A DNA stretch of 53,059 nt from an uncultured Bacteroidota bacterium (GTDB lineage: Bacteria > Bacteroidota > Bacteroidia > UKL13-3). The position numbers and the translations under genes are program-made. Under the pieces are notes generated by a model. The model did not search any database. It was not told the DNA's origin and saw only the letters and a program-made list of their open reading frames with translations. The first letter of the stretch is position 1. Every line of letters begins with the position of its first letter. The DNA lies in the NCBI GenBank assembly GCA_903910445.1, contig CAIVZR010000045.1, forward strand, positions 1 to 53,059, in the 5' to 3' direction. This document shows positions 1 through 8,971 of this stretch, one piece after another.

Positions 1-171
1 ATACTTACCCTGATTCATCGTGAATTATACGCGAAAAGGATGGAATCCAATTCAAATCGTCACCGTCATATTTTCGGCTATAACTCTTATCTGTCTAGAA
101 TTTCAAAGAACTTTTATATATTTTTACCGGACACTACTGATTTGTGATTAATAATAATAAAGTTCCTCCCA

Positions 172-1713
172 ATGAAATCTTTGCAAATCTGCTTTGTAAG
201 CATATTAATTCTTAGCTCTTTTATTCTCCATTCTCAAAATGATTCCATTGGGATGCCAGGAGATTTTCATAACCAAAATGGGTATCAGAGCTTGGGAAAA
301 GATGGCCTTGTTATTTTTTATAGTATGCCATTAGAAGGGACATTTGATGCTAAAATACATTTTGAATACTATGATACTGCCTTTAGACGGCTGGCTGATA
401 CGGTTCTAATACATAACAAAGGCATGGACAGGGTAATGAGTTCATATAGTATCTTGGATAAGAAATTAAATGTTTTGATCTATGATTATGCGCTGTTAGA
501 AACCGAAGAAAGTAACTTCAAATTTTATTCATTCAGTATATCGGAAAAGAAACTTACAATGCATGATGGCAAGTTTACTAAAGGGTTTCATCCCGATCTT
601 TTTTTTGTGAATTCAAAAGCTGGATATATACGTGATGAAGAATATAATTGGTTTCGACTCGACCTCGATGATGCAACGATATCAGATGGCGGCAAAGAGC
701 TAAATGATGCAGATGAATATTATTCACTGTTTGCTAGCACTCAGTTTACAACCTCTGCATTTGTATTTCAAAATAAATCTAACGACAGCAAATGGGGATT
801 TAAATTATTGAATCCTGACGGAAATTCAAATAAGATTATGCTAATTAATTCTGATGCCAAAAACAGCTTGGCATCGTTGGAGTTAATCCAAACAAGTAAT
901 AATATGACTATTGGCGTAGGTACATATTGCGCCAACATTTCAAATAAAGAAGAACGAAAATTCATAAAAATAAAAGCAGAGCAAACCGACTTTCTCGCCA
1001 GTGAAGATGGTTTTTATATAACAGGGATTAAAAAAAATCAACAGCAATATATTAAGTTCTTTCCTATGCCAGGCATTCAATCAGTAATTGATTCAAAGGC
1101 GATTAAAAAAGAGGGTAACACGCTCACAAAAACCAATGTAAAAGTTCATGCTCCGGTAAAAGTAGGCGACAAAATAATCATGGTTGCCGATGTGTACACT
1201 GCAAATTATGTAGTGATAACAACCACCAGTTTTAATTCTCATTATGGCAAGCCCTTATTCAGAGAGGAACCTTATAATCGTAATTCCGGACCAGTTCATA
1301 GAGACGAAAACGCTCTTAATTATACACGGGTATTTAAACTTGAAAAGGAAGAATATAATCGTTCACTCGTTATGGCTTTTGATGAGTTAGGTAATATTGT
1401 ATGGTTGGACTCGCTCGAAATAATTGAAAATCAAGAAACACAGAACTTATTACAAGGAAGCTGTTTTCAGAAATCGACCGACAATATTGGTTATGATATG
1501 TATTACTTTTCGGATGGAAAGATCAATTGTAAATACATAAGTGATAAAGGTATTATTGCAAGCACCAAAACTTCTGATAGAATTGTTATAGAACCCAAGA
1601 TTGGCAAATGGGATAAATCACTTACTTGCTTTCAACTATATGATAATTCTTTTGTAAATTTAGTTTCTAAAGGTGGTAGTTTTAATAAGTATTTTCTGTT
1701 GAAGAAATATTAA
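172..1713 (+). CDS. Secreted protein of unknown function
   Basis: A 513-residue protein that I do not recognise. The first ~21 residues (basic Lys2, hydrophobic stretch, then Ser-Gln-Asn) look like a Sec signal peptide ending near residue 21; there is no lipobox Cys and no later membrane segment. The rest is rich in Asp, Tyr and Asn with alternating polar and hydrophobic runs, which suggests an exported mostly-beta protein, but no catalytic motif is visible. The ATG at 172 is chosen because it places the signal peptide at the N terminus. It has no close partner on its strand; the next gene is convergent. Confidence is high that it is coding and exported, and nil for function. Confidence 0.75.
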   Translation: MKSLQICFVSILILSSFILHSQNDSIGMPGDFHNQNGYQSLGKDGLVIFYSMPLEGTFDAKIHFEYYDTAFRRLADTVLIHNKGMDRVMSSYSILDKKLNVLIYDYALLETEESNFKFYSFSISEKKLTMHDGKFTKGFHPDLFFVNSKAGYIRDEEYNWFRLDLDDATISDGGKELNDADEYYSLFASTQFTTSAFVFQNKSNDSKWGFKLLNPDGNSNKIMLINSDAKNSLASLELIQTSNNMTIGVGTYCANISNKEERKFIKIKAEQTDFLASEDGFYITGIKKNQQQYIKFFPMPGIQSVIDSKAIKKEGNTLTKTNVKVHAPVKVGDKIIMVADVYTANYVVITTTSFNSHYGKPLFREEPYNRNSGPVHRDENALNYTRVFKLEKEEYNRSLVMAFDELGNIVWLDSLEIIENQETQNLLQGSCFQKSTDNIGYDMYYFSDGKINCKYISDKGIIASTKTSDRIVIEPKIGKWDKSLTCFQLYDNSFVNLVSKGGSFNKYFLLKKY

Positions 1714-1856
1714 TCTTAAACTTCCAGAATATTTTTCTTTTACTGTATCCTTCTCGCTCTTATTCCTGAATCAATCAATTGAATCAGTACTTAAAAAAAA
1801 AGGATAATTCTAGAAAGTGAAGTTCACCAATCAATACAATAAATTCAAAAAGCTAA

Positions 1857-2663
1857 TTAGATGAGTCCTCTCAAAATCGTCGCCATTTTAGGCTCGGTAT
1901 TTTTTGCAATACCAATAATTTCTGGTAAGGTAATACGGTGTGGAACGGCTGGAAATGCTTCATCGGTAATTACAGCAACGGCAAATACGGGGAGTCCCAA
2001 ATGATTGGCAGCAATCACTTCCGGTATGGTACTCATCCCCACACAATCGCCTCCAATGATTCGCAGATAACGATATTCGGCTGGGGTTTCTAAATTGGGG
2101 CCTTGCAATCCAACATATACGCCATGATGAAATTTTATTTGATGCTCAATCGCAATCTCCTCGGCCTTTTGTATTAGGCTTTTGGTATAGGGCTCAAACA
2201 TATCCGGGAAACGAGGGCCCAGGGCTTCATTGTTTTTTCCTCTCAATGGATTCTCTGCATGCAGATTAATATGATCGTTGATGAATACCAAATCGCCTGC
2301 CTTGATATCTGGATTTAAACTTCCGGAAATATTAGAAATCAAGAGCTCCTGAATTCCCAACTGCTTCATTACATAAATTGGGAATACCACTTGCTTCATA
2401 GCATAGCCTTCATAAAAATGAAAACGACCTTGCATGATAATTACAGGCACTTCATTTAAGGTTCCTAAAATTAATTTGCCCTGATGCGACTCCACCGTTG
2501 AAACAGCAAAATTGGGGATTTCATGGTAGTCAAAAATACATTCGACTTGTACTTCATTTACCAAAGCACCTAATCCAGTGCCAAGTATAATTCCTTTTTG
2601 AGGGATGAAACTGGTGCGATTTTTTATGTACGCAACTGCGGCGGCAATGTCTTCCTGATTCAT
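1857..2663 (-). CDS. punA: Purine nucleoside phosphorylase (trimeric PNP family)
   Basis: Cytosolic enzyme that phosphorolyses purine (deoxy)ribonucleosides to the base and (deoxy)ribose-1-phosphate in purine salvage. At 268 residues it has the usual length of the trimeric PNP/MTAP family. Visible motifs are the phosphate-binding GTGLG (residues 28-32), MQGRFHFYEGY (77-87), GPNLETPAEYR (188-198) and GGDCVGMSTIPE (204-215). Near residue 233 the sequence reads VITDEAFP; mammalian PNPs have Asn where Asp lies here, so exact base preference is uncertain. Its ATG shares one base with the TAA of the upstream gene (TAATG), indicating translational coupling. Confidence 0.93.
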   Translation of the reverse strand: MNQEDIAAAVAYIKNRTSFIPQKGIILGTGLGALVNEVQVECIFDYHEIPNFAVSTVESHQGKLILGTLNEVPVIIMQGRFHFYEGYAMKQVVFPIYVMKQLGIQELLISNISGSLNPDIKAGDLVFINDHINLHAENPLRGKNNEALGPRFPDMFEPYTKSLIQKAEEIAIEHQIKFHHGVYVGLQGPNLETPAEYRYLRIIGGDCVGMSTIPEVIAANHLGLPVFAVAVITDEAFPAVPHRITLPEIIGIAKNTEPKMATILRGLI

Positions 2664-3052
2664 TAATTAAATACGATGATGGTATGATATACTTGCCCAT
2701 ACTCATCAATCATGACAAGATAATATAAGCCGTTCTCAAAATTGCCACGTTGAATGGTACAAATATAATTCGATGCGATGAATGCTCCTGCACATCCTGC
2801 CAAGGCGCATCCAAAGCCATTTTGATTGGGATAACTTGGGATTTCCCAGGCACTAAACTCATGTCGTTTTTCTCCATTGGTTGTAATTAAAGTAGCATAC
2901 ATTACCTTGCCCTGGGTGGTAGCATAAAACTGCTGATGCGCTGGATTCGGAAAAATTTTATAGGTACTATCAGACACCACGGAGCCAGTTGTTTGTGCCG
3001 ATGAAGCAAAAACAAAAAGAACTAATAGGGCAGAGAATAGTAAACGAATCAT
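2663..3052 (-). CDS. Small secreted protein resembling a type IX sorting domain
   Basis: A 129-residue protein with an N-terminal signal peptide (MIRLLFSALLVLFVFASSAQ) followed almost at once by a segment like the type IX secretion C-terminal sorting domain: an IFPNPA motif near residues 33-38, a TNGEKR turn, and the terminal pattern NGLYYLVMIDEYGQ. No cargo domain precedes it. Between the two halves is a Cys- and Gly-containing insert (GCALAGCAG near residues 81-89) not normal in that domain. It is co-oriented and overlaps by one base with the PNP gene downstream. It could be a remnant, a stand-alone sorting-type protein, or an unrelated beta protein. Coding is likely; the family call is tentative. 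Confidence 0.6.
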   Translation of the reverse strand: MIRLLFSALLVLFVFASSAQTTGSVVSDSTYKIFPNPAHQQFYATTQGKVMYATLITTNGEKRHEFSAWEIPSYPNQNGFGCALAGCAGAFIASNYICTIQRGNFENGLYYLVMIDEYGQVYHTIIVFN

Positions 3053-3057
3053 GATAA

Positions 3058-3065
3058 CAAATTTA
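3058..3065 (-). promoter_or_regulatory. TAnnTTTG promoter element (-7) of the sorting-tail gene
   Basis: The minus strand reads TAAATTTG, matching the Bacteroidota -7 consensus. It ends only five bases before the ATG of the 129-residue gene, so transcription would begin at or next to the start codon. No clear TTG -33 element was identified. Confidence 0.5.
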
Positions 3066-3159
3066 GGAAAAATAATCCATGCTTTTTAAGTCTTAACTCC
3101 AAATTCATCTTGGGAATTAAAATCGACAATTAAAACCGTTGAACAAATATCGCTTTGAA

Positions 3160-3486
3160 CTATTTAATCACCTTGGTTTTCTTACCAATACCAATGGTGA
3201 ACTCTTTCATCATCACCGCCACTTCCTTGTTCATGGTAGCACGTTCATAGGTATCGGCCATGGTCATCATGGTTTGATAAAAGAAGTGATTCATCTCTTC
3301 TACCGACATTTCTTTGGTCCAAAGGTCGATACGCAAAGCGCCCTTTTCTTCTGGATCCCACATGCTCAGCATGATGGCTTTGGTAGGTTTGCGTGGAGCG
3401 CCAGCATCAGTAGCTTCCCAGTCGATGGCATATGGTACTTGCTCGTCATCGAGCGATACGGTGAATTTTATTTCGGATTGTTTCAT
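3160..3486 (-). CDS. gldC: Gliding motility protein GldC
   Basis: Small soluble protein (108 residues) of the GldC family, which supports the gliding/type IX secretion apparatus in Bacteroidota; its exact biochemical role is not settled. Recognised from the characteristic opening MKQSEIKFTVSLDD, then the AIDWEATDAG and KAIMLSMWDP segments, RIDLWTKEMSVEEMN, and the C-terminal helical part with YERAT. The start at 3486 is preferred over an upstream codon at 3519, which would lie in the terminator T-tract and add residues unlike the family. No other gld genes are in the window. Confidence 0.9.
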   Translation of the reverse strand: MKQSEIKFTVSLDDEQVPYAIDWEATDAGAPRKPTKAIMLSMWDPEEKGALRIDLWTKEMSVEEMNHFFYQTMMTMADTYERATMNKEVAVMMKEFTIGIGKKTKVIK

Positions 3487-3493
3487 AAAGCGG

Positions 3494-3501
3494 CAAATAT
3501 A
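3494..3501 (-). promoter_or_regulatory. TAnnTTTG promoter element of gldC
   Basis: TATATTTG on the minus strand, seven bases before the gldC ATG. This spacing implies a leaderless or near-leaderless transcript and supports the start at 3486. Confidence 0.55.
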
Positions 3502-3517
3502 GTTTGAAATTGATGGC

Positions 3518-3551
3518 AAAAAAAAACGTCGCTGGCAAATACCAGCGACGT
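3518..3551 (-). terminator. Intrinsic terminator after the YceI-like gene
   Basis: A perfect 10-bp inverted repeat (ACGTCGCTGG at 3526-3535 with its complement at 3542-3551) with a 6-base loop. On the minus strand it is followed by a run of T, so it should stop transcripts coming from the YceI-like gene just upstream. Confidence 0.9.
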
Positions 3552-3569
3552 GCTAAAAATACGTGCAAA

Positions 3570-4229
3570 CTATTTTTTGGTTGTAACGTCGATGGTAATT
3601 TCCATCAAGTTGTCAATAAATTTATCTTTAATGCTAGCGTCAAACCCTTTTGCATGGAAGTTTACACCCCATTTGGTACGATCGATAGTAAAAGTAGACA
3701 TTATATGAGTAATACCATCAGTAGTAGTAACTGTAGCTGGAATTTCAATACCATTAACTTTTCCACGAATGGTTAAATTTCCTTTGATAGTATAGTTATT
3801 TCCTTCGGTAGCTGTTACTGATGCAATTTCGAAAGTTGATATTGGGAATGAATCAGTAGCGAAGAAATCACCACTTTTTAAGTGACCAATCAATTTTGGC
3901 TTTTTATCCTCTGGAGTCTTGTCATCAGTTACAGTGATTGAGTTCATATCGATAGTAACAGTTCCACCAGCTAATTTTCCATTCTCATCAAATTTTGCTT
4001 CACCCGATGCAATTGAAATATTTCCAATATGGGTTTTCATAGGGTCGGTTCCATGCCATGTGATGGTGCTTGAAGCTAAATCTAAAGCTTGTGTGGTAGC
4101 CGATTTCTTTTCTTCCATCTTATTGGCTTCGCCAGTTGTCGATTCTTTTGATTGGGTTTGGTTATTACATGCGCTGAAACCCAATATGAAAAGCGCGCTT
4201 ACTAATAATGTTGATTTTGTGATATTCAT
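3570..4229 (-). CDS. YceI-like domain lipoprotein
   Basis: A 219-residue exported lipoprotein: basic N terminus, hydrophobic stretch and lipobox LGFSAC with the lipidated Cys at residue 21. A low-complexity Lys/Glu/Thr linker follows (about 25-48), then a YceI/lipocalin-like beta-barrel domain: SSTITWHGTDPMKTHIGN, a VTIDMNSITVTD strand and the C-terminal IDRTKWGVNFH segment are typical. The family binds isoprenoid-type lipids in structurally studied members; the ligand here is unknown. It stands alone with its own terminator. A near-consensus TATATTCG element lies four bases before the ATG. Confidence 0.88.
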   Translation of the reverse strand: MNITKSTLLVSALFILGFSACNNQTQSKESTTGEANKMEEKKSATTQALDLASSTITWHGTDPMKTHIGNISIASGEAKFDENGKLAGGTVTIDMNSITVTDDKTPEDKKPKLIGHLKSGDFFATDSFPISTFEIASVTATEGNNYTIKGNLTIRGKVNGIEIPATVTTTDGITHIMSTFTIDRTKWGVNFHAKGFDASIKDKFIDNLMEITIDVTTKK

Positions 4230-4438
4230 GTGGCGAATATAAATTGGAAGTGCCTAACTTATTGCTTTCTACGGGTATAGTAACGGGGTGTGATGGATAG
4301 TAGCTTCTGAAAATTATAACTGAAATCATATATTTTATTGGATTGTGGCAATTCCTTCAATTCCGATTCCTTAAATTTTAATATTTTTACCGTCTGATTT
4401 ATATTAAATCAATTTCTAAAATATTTTATAAAGCAAAC

Positions 4439-5710
4439 ATGCTACAACTTCAATTTATACGAGAAAACAAGGAAGCAGTGCTTCAGGGCCTTCAAAAGAA
4501 AAACTTTAAGGAACTTAATCTGGTGGATGAAATTATTGCCCTCGACGAGCAAAAGCGTAAAACCCAAACAGAAGCCGAACGGAATAAGAGCGAACTCAAT
4601 GTGATGGCCAAAGAAATTGGTAATCTCATGAAACGCGGTTTGCCAGCCGAGGCAGAAGCCATGAAACAAAAAAGCAGTGCTTCCCGCGATGCTCAAAAAG
4701 CCATGGAAGACAAGCTCGAAGAGTTAGAGAAAAGTTTATATGAGAGTCTGGTGAAACTCCCTAATATGCCACATCCTTCGGTTCCATTTGGAAAAACACC
4801 AGAAGAGAATGAGAATATTTATCAGGAAGGGGAGATCCCTGCCTTGTTTGAAGGTGCTTTGCCACATTGGGAAATCACATCTAAATATGATATCATCGAT
4901 TTTGAAATGGGTAACAAAGTAACGGGTGCTGGATTTCCTTTCTATAAAGGTAAGGGGGCTCGTTTACAACGTGCCTTAATTAATTTCTTTTTAGATGAAG
5001 CGTTGAAAGCTGGATACAATGAAGTGCAACCACCAATTGTTATTAATAAGGAGAGTGGTTTTGGTACTGGTCAGTTGCCCGATAAGGAAGGACAAATGTA
5101 TTATATAGGTATCGACGACCTCTATTTGATTCCTACAGCGGAGGTGCCAATTACCAATATGTATCGCGATGTGATTTTGAAGGAAGAGCAAATGCCAACG
5201 AAAAATGTAGGTTATACTCCTTGTTTCCGCCGGGAAGCAGGAAGCTATGGAGCCCATGTTAGAGGACTCAATCGTTTACATCAATTCGATAAAGTAGAAA
5301 TTGTTCAAATTGCCAAGCCAGAAGATTCTTATGCTACACTCGATACCATGGTTGAACATGTAAAAGGCTTGTTACAAAAACTAGGATTGCCATTCCGTAT
5401 TCTTCGTTTGTGCGGTGGCGATATGAGTTTTAACAGTGCACTTACCTTCGATTTTGAGGTGTATAGTGCAGCTCAACAAAAATGGTTGGAGGTAAGTAGC
5501 GTGAGTAATTTTGAAGCATTTCAAACCAACAGACTGAAATGCAGATATAAAAATGCAGAAGGTAAAAATGTTTTAGCCCATTCATTAAATGGCTCTGCAT
5601 TGGCTTTACCGCGTATCGTAGCAGCACTCTTAGAGAATTATCAGACACCGGAAGGGGTGATTCTTCCTAAAGTATTGCAATCATATTGCGGTTTTGAGTT
5701 GATTAATTAA
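4439..5710 (+). CDS. serS: Seryl-tRNA synthetase
   Basis: Class II aminoacyl-tRNA synthetase that charges tRNA-Ser (and tRNA-Sec where present) with serine in the cytosol. Its 423 residues match bacterial SerRS. The N-terminal ~110 residues form the long antiparallel coiled-coil tRNA-binding arm (Lys/Glu-rich). The catalytic core shows the TAEVPITN segment, motif 2 around PCFRREAGSYG (near residues 262-272) and motif 3 GSALALPRIVAALLENYQ near the C terminus. The ATG at 4439 gives the canonical MLQLQFIRENKE start. The upstream 209-base gap is AT-rich with no clear consensus promoter. Confidence 0.98.
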   Translation: MLQLQFIRENKEAVLQGLQKKNFKELNLVDEIIALDEQKRKTQTEAERNKSELNVMAKEIGNLMKRGLPAEAEAMKQKSSASRDAQKAMEDKLEELEKSLYESLVKLPNMPHPSVPFGKTPEENENIYQEGEIPALFEGALPHWEITSKYDIIDFEMGNKVTGAGFPFYKGKGARLQRALINFFLDEALKAGYNEVQPPIVINKESGFGTGQLPDKEGQMYYIGIDDLYLIPTAEVPITNMYRDVILKEEQMPTKNVGYTPCFRREAGSYGAHVRGLNRLHQFDKVEIVQIAKPEDSYATLDTMVEHVKGLLQKLGLPFRILRLCGGDMSFNSALTFDFEVYSAAQQKWLEVSSVSNFEAFQTNRLKCRYKNAEGKNVLAHSLNGSALALPRIVAALLENYQTPEGVILPKVLQSYCGFELIN

Positions 5711-5758
5711 TTTTTTTTACTTACTTGCACCAAATTTAATTTAAAATCTATCACCTAT

Positions 5759-7288
5759 ATGTCGAACACACCATCATCAGGTCACCCGAAAGGACTGTAC
5801 TTCCTCTTCTTCACAGAAATGTGGGAACGATTCAGTTATTACGGAATGAGAGCAATCTTTATTCTCTTCATGACAAAAATGCTCCTCATGGAAAAAGCCG
5901 ATGCTTCCAATATTTATGGTAGCTATACTGGCTTAGTTTATCTAACTCCATTATTAGGAGGATACCTCAGTGATAAGTTTTTAGGTAACCGCCGCTCTAT
6001 TATGATTGGGGGATTGCTTATGGCCATTGGTCAGTTTTGTATGTTTTTAAGTGCTTCAAGTGCTGGTGGTGCTGCTATCTCAATGATGTGGCTTGGACTT
6101 ACTTCACTAATTATTGGAAATGGGTTTTTCAAACCAAATATCTCTACCATGGTAGGCCAGTTATATCCTGCCAACGATCGCCGTATCGATAGTGCCTTCA
6201 CCATATTTTACATGGGTATCAATCTTGGAGCTTTCTTCTCACCTTTGGTGTGCGGTACCTTAGCCGAAAAGGTAGATTACAAATGGGGCTTCTTAGCAGC
6301 TTGCTTGGGAATGGTTATTAGCTTAATCAGTTTCGCACTCTATCAAAAGAAAATGTTGATTTCTGAAGAAGGAAAAGAGATTGGTTTGCCTGTTAAGAAA
6401 CTTGATCTAACTGCTATACTTACTATTTTAGGTTCAATTGGAATTGTATTCTTCATGTTGAACTTCAAACAAATGTTTAAGACAAATGTTGATATTATAA
6501 GCTATGTTATTTATGGTGCCATGATCGCTATACCTGCTTTAATCTTATCTGATAAGAGTTTGGACTTGAAAGAGAGAAACCGAATTATTGTAATCTTCAT
6601 TTTAGCTTTCTTCGTAATCTTCTTCTGGGGAGCTTTCGAACAAGCAGGTGCATCACTTACCTTATTTGCCGACCAACAAACCAATCGTACCTTGGGTGGA
6701 TGGGAAATGCCAGCTTCATATTTCCAATCAATTAATCCATTAGCCATTATTGCTTTGGCTCCAATATTTACGATCCTTTGGGGATTCTTACACAAACGTA
6801 AATCAGAGCCTTCATCAGCCAAGAAAATGGCCATGGGATTGGCATTGGTTGCCTTAGGTTATGTGGTTATCGCATTCGCCGTTAAAGGTATTGGTGCTGA
6901 AGAAAAAGTAAGTATGTGGTGGTTGGTTGCATTGTATATTATTCATACCATGGGTGAATTATGTTTATCACCTATTGGATTGTCAATGGTATCAAAACTA
7001 TCTCCATTGCGATTGTCTTCATTAATGATGGGAACCTGGTTCTTGGCTAATGCTGCTGCAAATAAATTTGCAGGTACACTAAGTGCTTTAATTCCTCCAG
7101 GTGCTGGAGAAGCTGCTGTTGATGCTTCGAAACCTGTTGTTTATCCATCATTCTTAGGATTTCAAATTACGAACCTATACGAATTCTTCATGTTGTTTAT
7201 CATCATGACCGGCGTTGCTGCAGGTATCTTATTTTTACTAAGTAAAAAATTAGAAGAAATGTCGGCTAATGAGCCACATGCAGCCTAA
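5759..7288 (+). CDS. POT-family proton-coupled peptide transporter (first copy)
   Basis: A 509-residue inner-membrane transporter of the POT/PTR2 family (major facilitator superfamily), importing di- and tripeptides with protons. The E-x-x-E-R signature is present near the N terminus as TEMWERFSYYGMR, the loop motif as GGYLSDKFLGNRRS, and the PTR2 signature as FYMGINLGAFFSPLVCG. About a dozen or more hydrophobic segments follow. It starts 48 bases after serS and could share its transcript; a strong terminator follows it. A second, divergent paralogue lies directly downstream. Substrate range cannot be read from sequence. Confidence 0.95.
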   Translation: MSNTPSSGHPKGLYFLFFTEMWERFSYYGMRAIFILFMTKMLLMEKADASNIYGSYTGLVYLTPLLGGYLSDKFLGNRRSIMIGGLLMAIGQFCMFLSASSAGGAAISMMWLGLTSLIIGNGFFKPNISTMVGQLYPANDRRIDSAFTIFYMGINLGAFFSPLVCGTLAEKVDYKWGFLAACLGMVISLISFALYQKKMLISEEGKEIGLPVKKLDLTAILTILGSIGIVFFMLNFKQMFKTNVDIISYVIYGAMIAIPALILSDKSLDLKERNRIIVIFILAFFVIFFWGAFEQAGASLTLFADQQTNRTLGGWEMPASYFQSINPLAIIALAPIFTILWGFLHKRKSEPSSAKKMAMGLALVALGYVVIAFAVKGIGAEEKVSMWWLVALYIIHTMGELCLSPIGLSMVSKLSPLRLSSLMMGTWFLANAAANKFAGTLSALIPPGAGEAAVDASKPVVYPSFLGFQITNLYEFFMLFIIMTGVAAGILFLLSKKLEEMSANEPHAA

Positions 7289-7307
7289 TTCTTTTATAAC
7301 CTATATT

Positions 7308-7341
7308 AAAAGCCCTGTAATTATTTTTACAGGGCTTTTTT
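7308..7341 (+). terminator. Intrinsic terminator between the two POT transporters
   Basis: A 10-bp perfect stem (AGCCCTGTAA at 7311-7320 with TTACAGGGCT at 7327-7336), six-base loop and a following T run. It separates the two transporter genes transcriptionally, although they are only 68 bases apart. Confidence 0.92.
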
Positions 7342-7356
7342 ATTTATTATTGCTTC

Positions 7357-8859
7357 ATGAACAATTCTGAATATACTTTAGAGCAAATCCAGTCATTTGA
7401 AGGCAAGTACCCAAAACAATTATGGTATTTGTTTTTAACGGAAATGTGGGAACGATTTTGTTTCTATGGAATGCGTGGGGTACTCACCATTTTCATGGCC
7501 GACCAGGTACTCGGACTGGCATTATCTGATAAGGATGCCAATCTTAAATATGGCGCTATTCAAGCCTTTGTATATGCTTTTACTTTTATCGGCGGCATCT
7601 TCGCCGATAAAATTTTAGGATTTAAGAAGTCGCTCTTCTTCGGTGGATTGGTCATGATTTCTGGCAATATTTTGATTGCTCTAGCACCTCAGAATTTTTT
7701 CTATTTAGGAATTACACTTTCAATTATTGGTACTGGTTTCTTCAAACCCAATATCTCTTCTATGGTAGGTGCCTTGTATAAGGAAGGCGATCCGCGCAGA
7801 GATGCAGGCTTCGGACTCTTCTATTCAGGAATAAATATTGGCGCTTTATTGGGAGGTTTCGTTTGTGTGTACTTAGGTACTAACCCTAATTATGGCTGGA
7901 GCTATGCCTTCTTATCGGCTGCCTTCGTCATGATTATTGGCCTAGTAACTTTTGTTTTCACACGCAAATCATTAGGGCCAATTGGTAATTCGCCTATTTT
8001 AGAGGTGCCTAAAAACACCCGACTTACTCGTGAAATTTTGGTATATGGTGGTGCATTGCTTACCATTCCGCTTATTTTCATCATGATAAAAAACACGGAG
8101 TATACCGACTATTTCATGTATACCATTGGCCCTTTGGCATTGGTTTATTTTGTGTACGAGACACTCAAAGAAAAAGAAAAAACGGCAAGAAATAAACTAT
8201 GGGCTGCCATGGTATTTATCATTTTCTCTATTGCATTCTGGGCTTTCTTCGAACAAAGTGGAGGCTCCTTAGCCTTGTTTGCAAAGAATAATCTACACTC
8301 CAGTTTACTTGGATTTGATATCAATCCTAACATTGTAAACAATACATCTAACTCACTTTTTGTAATCATCTTCAGCCCAATACTGGGTTTGGTTTGGCTG
8401 GGTATGGCTAAACGAAAGATTGAGCCCAATACTGTGATTAAATTTGGGGTAGGATTCTTGTTTTTGGCCTTGGCATTTTATGTATTTTATTATACTCGCT
8501 TTTTTGCCGATGCCGAAGGCTTAACTTCATTAAATATTTTCACACTCGCTTATCTTATCATCACGTTTGCTGAATTGGCGTTATCGCCCATTGGCTTATC
8601 CATCATGACTAAATTATCTCCTCAACGTCTTTCAGGAATGATGATGGGATTATGGTTCTTAGCGAGTGCTTACGGACAGTATGCTGCCGGATTATTAGGT
8701 GCAGGAATGTCGAGCCCCGATGAAAATGCTTCACAAGTTACAAAGCTTCAACTTTATACAGAAGGATACCAACAACTCGCCATATATGCTTTAATAGCTG
8801 GCGTACTTCTTATTGCCATTTCACCAATTGTTCGGAAACTCATGCACGAGGTAAAATAA
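7357..8859 (+). CDS. POT-family proton-coupled peptide transporter (second copy)
   Basis: A 500-residue paralogue of the preceding transporter, with the same landmarks: TEMWERFCFYGMR (E-x-x-E-R), GIFADKILGFKKS, GTGFFKPNISSMVG and FYSGINIGALLGGF. The sequences differ throughout the middle and C terminus, so this is an old duplication and not a recent one. The two copies probably differ in substrate or in regulation, since a terminator lies between them. A near-consensus TATTATTG lies four bases before the ATG, which would give this gene its own promoter and a minimal leader. Confidence 0.95.
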   Translation: MNNSEYTLEQIQSFEGKYPKQLWYLFLTEMWERFCFYGMRGVLTIFMADQVLGLALSDKDANLKYGAIQAFVYAFTFIGGIFADKILGFKKSLFFGGLVMISGNILIALAPQNFFYLGITLSIIGTGFFKPNISSMVGALYKEGDPRRDAGFGLFYSGINIGALLGGFVCVYLGTNPNYGWSYAFLSAAFVMIIGLVTFVFTRKSLGPIGNSPILEVPKNTRLTREILVYGGALLTIPLIFIMIKNTEYTDYFMYTIGPLALVYFVYETLKEKEKTARNKLWAAMVFIIFSIAFWAFFEQSGGSLALFAKNNLHSSLLGFDINPNIVNNTSNSLFVIIFSPILGLVWLGMAKRKIEPNTVIKFGVGFLFLALAFYVFYYTRFFADAEGLTSLNIFTLAYLIITFAELALSPIGLSIMTKLSPQRLSGMMMGLWFLASAYGQYAAGLLGAGMSSPDENASQVTKLQLYTEGYQQLAIYALIAGVLLIAISPIVRKLMHEVK

Positions 8860-8932
8860 ACCTCGATTTATTGGTCGTCCTGATTCTTAGTCCATTTGTG
8901 TTTATGCACCACTGCATCTTCATAAATAGACC

Positions 8933-8960
8933 TTGATGGCGCTAAAAGTTCTTATATTTG
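8933..8960 (+). promoter_or_regulatory. Bacteroidota promoter for the polysaccharide export operon
   Basis: A TTG at 8933-8935, a 17-base spacer and TATATTTG at 8953-8960 match the TTG/TAnnTTTG promoter architecture. It ends 11 bases before the ATG at 8972 and overlaps upstream in-frame start codons, which argues that those are not used. Confidence 0.75.
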
Positions 8961-8971
8961 CATACATCAAA

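Noticed and set aside
1768-1789. Inverted repeat CTGAATCAAT/ATTGAATCAG between the first gene and punA
   Set aside because: One mismatch, AT-rich, and followed by A and not T in either useful direction; too weak to call a terminator.
3139-3507. 122-codon plus-strand frame opposite gldC
   Set aside because: The minus strand matches GldC along its length; the plus frame is a shadow.
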